From Sebastes aleutianus (taxonomy: Eukaryota; Chordata; Actinopteri; Perciformes; Sebastidae), in the NCBI GenBank assembly GCA_916700875.1, contig CAKAKS010000060.1, positions 62,001 to 126,000 on the forward strand: a DNA stretch of 64,000 nucleotides. Direction: 5' to 3'. Numbering within the stretch: position 1 is the first letter of the stretch; every line of letters starts with the position of its first letter. This document shows, in pieces, positions 35,319-46,325 of this stretch. The translations under genes were made by a program, and so were the position numbers. The notes below the pieces were generated by a model. It did no database searches. It was not told where the DNA came from and saw only the letters and a list, made by a program, of their open reading frames with translations.

Positions 35319-36375
35319 TATAAATGCTGCTGATTTAATCCTTCCTCGGCTGCTTTATACCGTTCCATCTCTCCATCTCATCCCTCCCTGTTGGAGAGAG
35401 GGAGGCCGCAGCAGTTCTCAGTCATTTTGGTAGTCCAGTGCAGAACTGACTCAGATGATGGCGGCCCAGCCCTGCCAGGCTGAGGAGGACTGGTCTGTCT
35501 TTACAGGTTGTGTAGATCATCCAGGAGGAAAGAGGGGATCCACCACTGCCTGTTACAGGGCAAAGTGGTCGGGGTTCCAAAGCTGGTGTAAGAAAAGGAG
35601 GCTGGATCCCCTCTCCTGTGCAGAGGGCTTTGGTCTTTCGCTACCCTCTTGTACGGCAGCATCATGGTTGACTCCCTGTTTGTTCATGTGGTTCTATCTC
35701 TTGGACATGTCGGGCTCCTTTTCAGGGTCTGTGCTCGCTGGAACGACACAGGACTGGTGAAAAAGGTGAGGTGTGTGTGTTGCACCTGACCCCCCCCCTC
35801 TGGGCATGATACACCTACATGTTCCCGTGCTCCTTAATGACCCGGGGAATGTGGTGTGCAGGGTGTCGACTGTTTCTTTTTGACCCCTGCAGTGTTAGAC
35901 CATGGCTTTACCCAGATCAGTTGTGTACTATCAGAGGTGGCTAGGGCCCCCCCACCTCTCTGCTGTGGCGGTCTAGGTTATAAAGAAGTAAGTGGGCTAT
36001 GGTGTCAGTCTAGATCAGTGTGGTTGGGTTGATGTGGTGTCGCAGCAGGGCATACATCCATCGGGCTCCACCCACTGTACCCGTAGAGTCCAGTAGAGAG
36101 CGCAGCCTGTGTGAGTTAGAACAAAGGTTACGGTATTGTAACACTAGTTCTATAACAACAGGCAGAGCCCTCTACATCTGCCGCTCACTGAAGAGGTTTT
36201 GGGATGGCTGACAGCGGTGGACGCTGCCTTATATACTGTGGGTCTGCATACGTTTATGCAAAGTTCAGGGGGCGAATACGTGCTCGTCATGAGAGGAGAG
36301 AGTTACCCATAGAGTCCAGTAGAGGGCTCCGCCTGTGCTTATAGAACTATGGTTACAGTATCCTAATGTTCGTTA
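35319..36375 (+). pseudogene. DIRS-type retroelement, tyrosine-recombinase part and right inverted end
   Basis: The frame at 35455-35760 reads YRAKWSGFQSWCKKRRLDPL and SCAEG. This is the N-terminal core-binding part of the tyrosine recombinase used by DIRS elements in place of an integrase; the catalytic part is not seen. The right end has GTAGAGTCCAGTAGAG (36085, and again at 36309) and an inverted copy of the left end at 36205-36310. Several frame breaks make it inactive. Confidence 0.62.
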
Positions 36376-37129
36376 TGTTGCCAGCGAGCTGCAGAGGAAA
36401 ACATGTCTTCTGTCTGTGTGGGATAAAAGGAGGTATTGAGAGTGAGGAGAAGGTAGAAGGAGCCCATGTGAAGCCCTCTGGTGTGTGTGCACACCGATCT
36501 GTGTGTTTGCCTGGATAAACATATGTGGCCACAGCGTGAGTGCTGTGTTGGGTCACCAGTTTAGAGCAGCAGGTCTACTGGTGCTAAATAGCCCCTAACC
36601 AGCATTCAGTGAGTCCAACAGCTGCTGCAGCTCTGTCCTAACGGCACATTATTGATACCACTCCAGAAAACAACATCAACCTAAAGCCTAATCAATGCCC
36701 TGTAACAGAAATATGAATCCTGTGCAAGGCAAGAAAATACTTTAGAGTACTATCAAAAAGCTCTTAAAGGGGAATACATCAAATCAATTCTTAGAATAAA
36801 GCACCTACGGTAGCAAACAATGGTAATCATATATGATGTGCTATTAGCAACTGAATAACTAAAAGTGAAAAATTATTGATGAATACTTAATGTTGAAATT
36901 TAAGTACCCTGAAATATTTAACTTTGGAAACCCATCTAGCTGAAGTCATGTGGGTTGATTTTCCCTCTTTAAAATGGTTTATTGTTTACAAATTCAATTT
37001 CAGCAACCTGAATATAGATTTTAAAATGTTGTATATTTCAGTTTGCCAAATCCAGATTTGAAAATTGAGGTCTGGTAAAAAAAAAAAAATTGAAACTTGA
37101 ACTTTCAGACTACCAAGGATACGTCTTCC

Positions 37130-37184
<55 letters not shown>

Positions 37185-37339
37185 AATAATTATTATTATT
37201 CTGTATTTTTGGTAGAATAAACAGTTGAATCACATGACCAACCAGATTGTTTTACCATGATTTAATTAGTTATTTTTTAATAATATTTACTATCATATGG
37301 TACTACTTATTGGGGGATTTTATCATTAGCTGCAAGGGC
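36376..37339. other. No gene recognised; contains (TTA)n
   Basis: A TTA/ATT trinucleotide microsatellite occupies 37131-37200. The remainder is AT-rich and unassigned. Confidence 0.5.
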
Positions 37340-37850
37340 TTAAAGGGATAGTTTGGGTGTTTCTCAGTGGGGTTGTAGGAGGTACTTATTCATAGTCAGT
37401 GTATTACCTATGGTACACGGCAGTCGGTACGCCCCAGTTTAAAGAAACAGACAGGAGTACCAGCACAGAAGCAAAGCAATGTACTGCTGTGGACGGGGGC
37501 ATCCGTTTAAGTGTACAATATATTTAGAATATTTTCCGATGGGGATCTTAACTGAAAGTGAAACTTGTCTGTACTGTTTTTGTTAACGGAGTCTGGTGGC
37601 TTTGAACAGAGCATTCCCATTGGAAAGGGCTGTCTGACGGCAAGATAAAGAGGTGAAAATATTCTAAATATATCGTACACTTAAACGGATGCCCCCGTCC
37701 ACAGCAGTATTGCTTTGCTCCCCTGCTGGTACTCCTAGTTGTTTCTACAAACTGGGGGCGTGCCAAGCGCCGTCCACTGTAGGTAATACACTGACTATGG
37801 ATACGTACCTCATACAACCCCACTGAGAAACACCCAAACTATCCCTTTAA
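37340..37850. mobile_element. Hairpin MITE with TTAA borders
   Basis: TTAAAGGGATAGTTTGGGTG and CACCCAAACTATCCCTTTAA are the ends. The arms remain inverted for about 200 bp, pairing the GGACGGGGGCATCCGTTTAA and AATATATTTAGAATATTTTC regions with their complements at 37650-37710. The element is nearly one long palindrome of 511 bp. Confidence 0.88.
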
Positions 37851-38384
37851 ATTATAGTAAGAATCACCATGGGCATCATCAGACAGTTGATATTTGATTT
37901 GTATGAAAGGCTGCTCTACTGGCATATACAGTATATCTACTGGCCACATATCTGTCTAACCTTATTCTTCAGCACAGTACCTGGTCCCCATGGCAACCCC
38001 TACCACCCCCCAATAATGGACTGCACTATTTAAACGCAGGATGCTTGCCATAGCAACAACTTCCTCCCAACATTGGTCTGGTATTGCCATGGTCACAGCT
38101 TTTCAGATACCACTGTTTCCTGCTGGCAGGCCTGAAACATAAAACAGGCTTTCACTGAGGTTTGACATTTACAACTGGCTCTGTGTCACAGTGTCACAGC
38201 CAGCAGAGTGCACCTTCACTTTTATACATCTAAACTTTACCTATTGTCTATCCACTGTATGGTGTTCTGTAGTGTTAAACAGCACAGCGCTATTTTATTT
38301 AGTAGTACAACATTACTTTCCAAATGACTTCCCTTCTTACTGTGTTTCCACTGTGCAGCCTTCAACACTTAGGGATGGATATAC

Positions 38385-39557
38385 AGTACACCTCATACTA
38401 TACTAGTAGTACAACCTCATACTATACTTGTAGTACAACCTCATACTATACTAGTAGTACAACCTCATACTATACTAGTAGTACAACCTCATACTATACT
38501 AGTAGTACAACCTCACACTATACTAGTAGTACAACCTCACACTATACTAGTAGTACAACATCACACTACACTAGTAGTTCAACCTCATACTATACTAGTA
38601 GTACAACCTCACACTCTACTAGTAGTACAACCTCATACTATACTAGTAGTACAACCTCATACTATACTAGTAGTACAACCTCACACTAAACTAGTAGTAC
38701 AACCTCACGCTATACTAGTAGTACAACCTCACACTATACTAGTAGTACAGCCTCACGCTATACTAGTAGTACAACCTCACGCTAAACTAGTAGTACAGCC
38801 TCACACTATACTAGTAGTACAACCTCATACTATACTAGTAGTACAACCTCACACTATACTAGTAGTACAACCTCATACTATACTAGCAGTACAACCTCAT
38901 ACTATACTAGTAGTACAACCTCACACTATACTAGTAGTACAACCTCACACTATACTAGTAGTACAACCTCACACTATACTAGTAGTACAACCTCACACTA
39001 TATTTGTAGTATAACCTCACACTATACTAGTAGTACAACCTCACACTATATTTGTAGTATAACCTCACACTATACTAGTAGTACAACCTCATACTATACT
39101 AGTAGTACAACCTCACACTATACTTGTAGTTCAACCTCACACTATACTAGTAGTACAACCTCACACTATACTAGTAGTACAACCTCACACTATACTAGTA
39201 GTACAACCTCACACTATACTAGTAGTACAACCTCATACTATACTAGTAGTACAACCTCACACTAAACTAGTAGTACCATCTCACACTATACTAGTAGTAC
39301 AACCTCACACTATACTAGTAGTACAACCTCACACTAAACTAGTAGTACAACCTCATACTATACTAGTAGTACAACCTCATACTATACTAGTAGTACAACC
39401 TCATACTATACTAGCAGTACAACCTCATACTATACTAGTAGTACAACCTCACACTATACTTGTAGTACAACCTCACACTATACTAGTAGTACAACCTCAT
39501 ACTATACTAGTAGTACAACCACATACTATACTAGTAGTACAACCTCATACTATACTA
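38385..39557 (+). repeat. 24-bp minisatellite, about 49 units
   Basis: The unit is ACAACCTCATACTATACTAG followed by TAGT. Variants include CACACT for CATACT and AAACT or TTTGT for ATACT. Because 24 is a multiple of three, frames stay open and give an artificial TSYYTSST repeat. The unit contains the self-complementary ACTAGT core. Confidence 0.97.
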
Positions 39558-40182
39558 TACTAGTAGTACATTTGGCCAAAATGTAGTATGTAGTATGTAG
39601 TATGCGAACAAAAGCAAAATCTACTGTATGACAAAACTAACCGGATGTCGTACTGATTTAGAAAAAAATCTACCTCGCCTATGTATCCCAAAATGCAAAG
39701 CGCCGGACTGCTACAGGCTACGGTTACAACAACAGCAGCCAAAAACGGCTTGTTTTTTACATTTTTCTGAGCTATTTCATCACTAAATTCACTTCTGAAA
39801 GTTTTTGAAGACAAGAAATCAACTGTGTAGATTTAAAATATTGACAGTTTTATGATACTAATCGAACATTTGTTCCACCGTTTTCGGAGTTGAGAAGCTC
39901 CACAAACTGCCGTCACAGCTAGCTAGCGCCTGGCGGGGTCGCTGCCAGCCAGCCGGGTAGTCAAGCTCACAGACCGCTATGAGCTGGCTGGAGCTCTCTA
40001 GAGACCGGTCTGTAGACGAGAGGCTTTTATTTCCTTGTTGACGGACAGTTTGTTTAAATATCACAACACAGATGTCCGTTATAAATTAACAGGGACCTGA
40101 TTTTATCTGCCTTTATGGAATTGAAAAGCTCCACAATCACCCGCCGGCATAGCTCGCTGGAGAGACGGCTACAGAGCAGCAG
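39558..40182. other. Unassigned, repeat-derived flank
   Basis: GTAGTATGTAGTATGTAGTATGCG at the start resembles ends of fish hAT MITEs and probably seeded the adjacent minisatellite. The GAAAAGCTCCACAA and GAGAAGCTCCACAAACTGCC words repeat at 40122 and 39891. No gene is seen. Confidence 0.4.
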
Positions 40183-41788
40183 AGTGGAGAGGGAAGAGGA
40201 GAGGAGAGGGAAGAGGAGAGAGAAGAGGAGAGGGAAGAGGAGAGAGAAGAGGAGAGAAAAGAGGAAAGGGAAGAGGAGAGGGAAGGGGAGAGAGAAGAGG
40301 AGAGAGAAGAGGAGAGAGAAGAGGAGAGGGGAGGAGAGGAGAGAGAAGAGGACAGAGAAGAGGAGAGGGAAGAGGAGAGGAGAGGGAAGAGGAGAGAGAA
40401 GAGGAGAGGAAAGGAGAGAGAAGAGGAGAGGGAAGAGGGGAGGGAAGAGGAGAGGGAAGAGGATAGAGAAGAGGAGAGGGAAGAGGAGAGAGAAGAGGAG
40501 AGGAAGAGAAGAGAGAAGTGGAGAGGGAAGAGGAAAGAGAAGAGGAGAGGGAAGAAGAGAGAGAAGAGGAGAGAAAGAGGAGAGGAAGAGGAGAGGGGAG
40601 AGGAGAGAGAAGAGGAGAGGGAAGAGGAGAGGAAGAGGAGAGAGAAGAGGAGAGGGAAGAGAAGAGGGAAGAGGAGAGAGAAGAGGAGAGAGAATAGGAG
40701 AAGGAAGAAGAGAGAAGAGGAGAGGGAAGAGGAGAGGGAAGAGGAGAGAGAAGAGGAGAGGGAAGAGGAGAGAGGAAGAGGAGAGGGAAGAGGAGAGGGA
40801 AGAGGAGAAGGGAAGAGGAGAGAGGAAGAGGAGAGAGAAGAGGAGAGGGAAGAGAAGAGGGAAGAGGAGAGGGAAGAGGAGAGAGCAGAGGAGAGGGAAG
40901 ACGAGATAGAAGAGGAGAGGAGAGGGAAGAGGAGAGAGAAGAGGAGAGAGGAGGGGAGAGGAGAGAGAAGAGGAGAGAGAAGAGGTGAGAGGAGAGGAGA
41001 GGGAAGAAAAGAGGAGAGGAGAAAGAAGAGGGAAGAGGAGATAGAAGAGGAGAGGGAAGAGGAGAGAGAAGAGGAGAGAGGAGAGGAGAGAGGAGAGGAG
41101 AGGGAAGAGGAGAGGGGAGGGAAGAGGAGAGAGAAGAGGAGAGAGGAGAGAGAGAAGAGGAGAGGAGAGGGAAGAGAAGAGGAAAGGGAAGAGGAGATGG
41201 AAGAGGAGTGAGAAGAGGAGAGGGAAGAGGAAAGAGAAGAGGAGAGGGAAACAGGAGAGGGAAGAGGAGAGGGAAGAGGAGAGAGAAGAGGAGAGAGAAG
41301 AGGAGAGGGGAAGAGGAGAGGGAAGAGGAGAGAGAAGAGGAGAGGGAAGAGGAGAGAGGAAGAGGAGAGAGAAGAGGAGAGGGAAGAGGAGAGGGAAGGA
41401 AAGAGAGAAGAGGAGAGGAGAGGGAAGAGGAGAGGGAAGGAAAGAGAGAAGAGGAGAGGAGAGGGAAGAGGAGAGGGAAAGAGGAGAGGGAAGAGGAGAG
41501 GGAAAGAGGAGAGAGAAGAGGAGAGGAGAGGGAAGAGGAGAGAGAAGAGGAGAAGGGAGGGAAGAGGAGAGGGAAACAGGGGAGGGAAGAGGAGAGGGAA
41601 AGAGGAGGGAGAAGAGGAGAGGAGAGGGAAGAGGAGAGGGAAGAGGAGAGAGAAGAGGAGAGGAGGGAGAAGAGGAGAAGGGAGGGAAGAGGAGAGGGAA
41701 ACAGCGGAGGGAAGAGGACAGGGAAACAGGAGAGGGAAGAGGAGAGGGAAAGAGGAGAAGAGAAGAGGAGAGGGAAGAGGAGAGAGAA
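40183..41788 (+). repeat. 1.6-kb polypurine array, (GAAGAGGAGAGG)n-like
   Basis: Almost purely A/G on the + strand, built from variants of GAAGAGGAGAGG and GAAGAGGAGAGA. Pyrimidine interruptions are rare (for example ACAGAG, GATAGAA). The opposite strand is pure C/T. Open frames of over 500 codons here reflect the absence of stops in the repeat, not a gene. Confidence 0.97.
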
Positions 41789-42304
41789 GAGTGAGCACAG
41801 CCTCGCCATAGAACAGGGGCGACACAGGAAGACCTGGCTCCCTGAAGAGCAACGGCTGTGCTCTCACTGCAGCCTGAGTGAGCCTGAAACAGAGCTACAC
41901 TTCCTCACCAAATGTGAGAAATATAAAAACATCAGGGAAATATATTTCAAAAGAATCAATTTAAGAACTAAAGGATTTCTACAGCTCTCAGATGAAGAGA
42001 AATTATCCGTCCTATTGGGGAGGACACTAAGAGCAGTGAGCTGGTAGCAGTCTATGTTGCTGCCTGCCATAAACTGAGGGACAGGGATACTGAGGGACAG
42101 GGACAGCTGTCTGCACCTTGTTGTTGTTTGATTGTTTGTTAATTTGCTTTGTTTCCTGTTTATATCGTTGTTCCAATTGATTGATTGAAAATTATTTTTT
42201 ATTTTATTCTATTGATGTTAATGAAATGTAATTATTGTAAATATGCTTTGGCAATATGTACAGTGTTACGTCATGCCAATAAAGCCATTTGAATTGAATT
42301 GAAT
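41789..42304 (+). mobile_element. LINE 3' end inserted in the polypurine array
   Basis: The frame reads SLAIEQGRHRKTWLPEEQRL, CSHCSLSEPETELHFLTKC (Cys-Cys-His-Cys pattern) and LSDEEKLSVLLG, then stop. This is the C-terminal end of a fish non-LTR retrotransposon. It ends in CCAATAAAGCCATTTG and AATTG repeats, the usual 3' tail. It is 5'-truncated, with purine array on both sides. Confidence 0.75.
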
Positions 42305-42785
42305 TGAGAAAAGGAGAGGGAAGAGGAGAGGGAAGAGGAGAGAGAAAGAGGAGGGGAAGAGGAGAGGGAAGAGGAGAGAGAAGAGGAGGGAAGACGAGAG
42401 GGGAAGAGGAGAGGGGAAGAGGAGAGGGAAGAGGAGAGAGAAGAGGAGAGGGAAGAGGAGAGGGGAGGAGGAGAGGGGAGGAGGAGAGGGGAGGAGGAGA
42501 GGAGAGAGAAGAGGAAAGGGAAGAGGAGAGAGAAGAGGAGAGGAGAGGGAAGAGGAGAGTGAAGAGGAGAGTGAAGAGAAGAGGAGAGGAGGGGGAAGAG
42601 AAGAGGAGAGGAAAGAGGAGAGTGAAGAGGAGAGAGAAGAGGAGGGAAGATGAGAGAGAAAAGGGAAGAAGAGGAGAGAGAAGAGGAACGGGAAGAGGAG
42701 AGGGAAGAGGAGAGGAGAGAAGAGGAGAGGGAAGAGGAGAGAGAAGAGGAGAGGGAAGAGAGGGAAGAGGAGAGGGAAAGAGGGA
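42305..42785 (+). repeat. Polypurine array, second part
   Basis: Continuation of the same GAAGAGGAGAGG-type array after the LINE insertion, with GGGGAGGAGGAGA variants. Confidence 0.95.
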
Positions 42786-43004
42786 TGACCCTTTTTAACA
42801 TTCCTGTAATATCTGGAGGAGATCAGTCCTCTGTTTAGTTGCTGGAACTGAAAAAGCAGTTTGAGTAACGTAAATGTTGTGGATCAATATTTTATATATC
42901 CCGTCTCCCTTCGTTGATGATCCTGTTTGTCTGACTTCACTATGAGCTGTTAGAATAAATAGTTTAAACCTGCAGTATCTTATAAAGTAAACTAATAGAA
43001 CATA

Positions 43005-43080
43005 ACACTGTACAGTACACTGCAAATTTCCCCACTGCGGGACTCATAAAGGAATATCTTATCTTATCTTATCTTATAAA
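43005..43080 (+). mobile_element. LINE 3' tail fragment
   Basis: CACTGCAAATTTCCCCACTG, GGACTCATAAAGGAATATC and (TTATC)n form the 3' terminus of a common teleost LINE. No coding part remains. Confidence 0.6.
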
Positions 43081-43235
43081 CAACTAAGTCAAAAATGTCA
43101 AAAAAATCTAAGTTGTATTTTTCGATAATATTGTAATAGTGGTACCAATTTGTTTTTTTGTCCAGTGCTTTAAGAGCTGGTTTAAAGGCTAACGCCTCAT
43201 CTAACATACTGCTAAATACATCACTTTAACCGTCA

Positions 43236-43325
43236 CACACTGCATACTACTGAGGAACGCAGTATACAGTATACAGTATACAGTACATACTGCGTTCCTC
43301 AGTAGTATGCGGTTTAGAATACAGC
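43236..43325. repeat. Palindrome with TATACAGTATACAG loop
   Basis: GCATACTACTGAGGAACGCA at 43242 and its exact complement at 43290-43311 flank a TACAGTATACAGTATACAG centre. The DNA could form a cruciform of 24-bp arms. Ends resemble those of fish hAT elements. Confidence 0.85.
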
Positions 43326-43789
43326 CAGGGTCTTTCGCCCCACATCGTGTACCTGTTCTAGATTGTGCCCACTTAACCACTTGCTTTTTGTTACTATTCA
43401 GCCCTCATTTAAGCCGTATGGGACACACGCTGCATTGAATGTTAAAGGGCCCCTGGCTCTACATGAGTGCACTTTCTGAAAAGAACGACATTCACACAAT
43501 ACATGCTGAAGTAATGTGCATGAGACTTGATCAAAGATAATAGGTTACCAATCATCAAATAAGTAATACATAAAAATGGTAATCAGTGAAAGTTTATTTG
43601 AAGTATATACATTTTAGGAAAAACAAGTATCCCAGCCAGCATGTCCACATGTTAGTAATGATTGGTTTACATATATGATTTTACGTGGCGTGAAGATGAG
43701 CTACGTAGCCTAGTCACCCTCAGTTCTCTCGTATACCATGGCCAAATCAAAGCTGAACTATAAATCCCAGCAGCGCGTGGCGGCAGCGT

Positions 43790-43990
43790 TACCTGCTGTT
43801 CTTTATTTCGGCGTCTGTGTTAACAGGTTAGAGCAGCCACACAGCCCGTGTGAGACGCGCGTCCCGGCTGTGTCTCAGCTAGAGAATAGAGGTCTCGCCT
43901 ATTTTTGACGCGAACCACAACACAGCAACAACAGACAGTGAAAGTGATCTATTGACTGTATATTAACATCATACCAGCTACATTACCCCA
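43790..43990 (-). repeat. Dispersed repeat, copy C (inverted)
   Basis: TTTATTTCGGCGTCTGTGTT to ATTAACATCATACCAGCTAC is the reverse complement of part of 23240-23430 and of 21330-21490. Confidence 0.75.
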
Positions 43991-44065
43991 GTTTACATGT
44001 CTGTATCTGTAAAATATGTTAAGGAGATGAAAAACAGAACACTTTGTTAGGTTTTGTTTTTTCAG

Positions 44066-44227
44066 TTGGACCCCAAAGCACAGACTGGCACAGGTAAGGA
44101 AAAACAGGTGCAGGCGGAGCTAGCCCCACCCCCTGCCACACACATGCCCTGCCATGAGAAAATAACAGAGGGGAAGGGAACAGAGAGAGCAAGCAAACAC
44201 AACACAACCAACAACAGAATCATAACA
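44066..44227 (-). mobile_element. Ty3/gypsy element: 3' LTR (short)
   Basis: On the - strand, TGTTATGATTCTGTTG starts the LTR directly after the polypurine tract. The distal part, CCTGTGCCAGTCTGTGCTTTGG, matches the 5' LTR end at 57620-57650. At about 160 bp it is far shorter than the 5' LTR, so it is internally deleted or truncated. Confidence 0.65.
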
Positions 44228-44243
44228 GTAACCCCCCCTCAAG
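44228..44243 (-). promoter_or_regulatory. Polypurine tract of the gypsy element
   Basis: TTGAGGGGGGGTTAC on the - strand lies between the end of pol and the TG of the 3' LTR, the position of the primer for plus-strand DNA synthesis. Confidence 0.65.
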
Positions 44244-45650
44244 GGACGCCTCCTGGCGTCCTACCCGGCTCGTCCGGGTACTGAACATAAAAGTCTCTAA
44301 GGAGATCAGGGTCCAAAATGAGAGAGCGAGAAATGCAGGAGCGCTCCTCCGGCCCATATCCCTCCCAATCCACCAAGTATTGGAACCCCCGACCTCGGTT
44401 CGGCTGGAGGGCACAGAGGGCTGGTGGAAACTGGCTTAAGCAGTGACACATAAAACGCTGGATGAACATTCAGAGAGGAGGGCAACTTGAGTCTCGTAAC
44501 ACTGTGGTTAATAATGCCCCAGTGTTCAATCTCAAATGGGCCAATGTACCTGGGGGCCAGTTTTCGGGACTCCACTTGGAGAGGGAGATCACGAGAAGAG
44601 AGCTAGACCCTCTGACCGGGCTGGTAATTAGGGGCTGGTGTGCGGTGGCGGTCAGCCAATCTCTGAGCTGTCCTAGTCTCACGCCAGACTCGACGGGCAT
44701 GCCGAAGATGCCCCTGCACTGAGGGGACTGTCGCGTCTGTCTCCTGGGTAGGGAAGAGTGGGGGTTGGAAACCATTTGATGCCATGAAAGGAGACATACC
44801 AGTAGCAGAGGAAACCAGGGAGTTGTGGGCGTACTCAACCCAGGGGAGGTTGATGGACCAGGAGGCTGGATGAAGAGAGGTAACTCAACGAATAGCCGCC
44901 TACAGATCTTGATTTGCCCGCTACGTCTGGCCGTTGGTTGTGGATGGTACCCAGATGACAGGCTGGCCGACGCCCCCATTGCCCGGCAAAAAGCCTTCCA
45001 GACCTGGGAGGAGAATTGTGGACCTCTGTCCAACACAATGTCCAGAGGAATACCATGCAATTTAAAAAGATGCAGTATGAGCAGGTTTGCAGTCTCTAAA
45101 GCAGAAGGTAGTTTAGGCAGGGGAATGAAGTGTACAGCCTTGGAAAAACATTGTGTTACCTTCTGATGGTGGTAAGCCAGTGACGAAATCTACGGCGATG
45201 TAGGACCAAGGGCGGTGAGGGATGGGAAGAGGGCGAAGTAAACCAGCGGGAGCACGATGAGATGCCTTACTGCGGGCGCAGACGGAGCAGGCGGAGACGT
45301 ACTCCTTGGTATCAGCTGACATGGAGGGCCACCAGAAGCGTCGCTGAACGAGGGTCAGGGTACGATGAAAACCCGGATGACAAGTCAACCTGGAAGCATG
45401 TCCCCACTGGAGCACTGGAGATCTCGCAGGCGGAGGCACGAACAGCCGGTTCGGTGGACAACCCTCGGGAGCCAGATGATCCTCCTGGACCACCCCTTCA
45501 ATCTCCCATCTGGCTGATCCCACCACACAGGCAAATGGCAAAATGGATTCCTCCGGTGCCTCTTCAACCGGAGGAACGAACTGTCGAGATTCACATTCCT
45601 GGAGCCCGGCCGATAGGTGAGGGTAAAGTTGAATCGACCCAGGAATAGAG
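44240..45650 (-). pseudogene. Ty3/gypsy integrase with C-terminal chromodomain
   Basis: On the - strand, the end of RNase H (FLGRFNFTLTYRPGSRN, 45650-45590) leads into the integrase. Visible are CHPGFHRTLTLVQRRFWWPS, ACSVCARSKA (zinc-binding Cys pair), YIAVDFVTGLPPS (first Asp) and DRGPQFSSQVWKAFC (second Asp). The catalytic Glu region is frameshifted. The end encodes YLVDWEGYGPEERS, a chromodomain core, and stops near 44240. At least three frameshifts inactivate it. Integrase inserts the cDNA into chromosomes; the chromodomain marks the chromovirus-type group. Confidence 0.85.
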
Positions 45651-45651
45651 C

Positions 45652-46325
45652 TTTTACAACCCAGAGTTGGTGTAGGGGTAAAGGAAGTAACATACAGCCG
45701 GTGTTATCAGGCAATCACTTGTTTTATTGCCGTGAATGAAATTAAAGCAAAATAAAGCATACAATGGTTTGAATTATAATAACCAAAAACGAGGGTTTCG
45801 GGTGGCGCGAAAAGGAGAAAACATAGGCACACACCCTATCCCTGAATAATCCCTAACAAACAGACAACTAATCAACTGCTCTACTCACAAGGAAATATAA
45901 ACAAAAGAGTACCTCAGACTAGTTAACATACACACTCTAAAGTCCACTGACTCCAGTTGGACCTGTACACAATATTCTAGTTAACAATTCACTAAACAAT
46001 CGAGAGGCACGGGGGAGAGATCAATCATAATCACTGCCCGCCATAGCTTAGTCACAGCTGACTTTTAAATCTTGACACGCGGCACAGCCGGCTGGTGATT
46101 GGATAACGAGCGGTGATGTATCGGAGGCAGGACCACAAATGGCGGGAAACTGAGGGCATCCACCTGAGGGCGGTCCGGAGGCGTGGACCTGAAGGGGATC
46201 CCCTAGACGTGACGTCATCTCGGAGCGGAGGGACAGCAGAGCGCACCAAAAGAAAAGAGTGAATAGGAGAGCGCAGCACAGCAAAATAAACAACCATAAC
46301 GAACGGTCACTCTGAGACCGTAACA
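45652..46325 (-). mobile_element. Solo LTR inserted in the gypsy RNase H gene
   Basis: AGAGC at 45647-45651 and at 46326-46330 is a 5-bp target duplication. On the - strand the insert starts TGTTACGGTCTCAG and ends GGTTGTAAAA, probably a mutated GTAACA. It has AATAAAACAAGTG near its end as a poly(A) signal. Removing it restores the RNase H reading ALFLGRF. At 674 bp it has no internal genes, as expected after LTR-LTR recombination. Confidence 0.82.

Noticed and set aside
38324..38689. A 121-codon frame with TSYYTSST repeats
   Set aside because: It follows from a 24-bp minisatellite period divisible by three; there is no start context or conserved flank.
38385..39557. Regularly spaced short repeats resembling a CRISPR array
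   Set aside because: Units are contiguous without unique spacers and the genome is a vertebrate; it is a minisatellite.
40137..41867. Open frames of 546 and 576 codons on the - strand and 264-279 codons on the + strand
   Set aside because: They lie in the polypurine array, whose units contain no stop codons in most frames. The products are Ser/Leu/Pro or Glu/Arg/Lys monotony without any domain.
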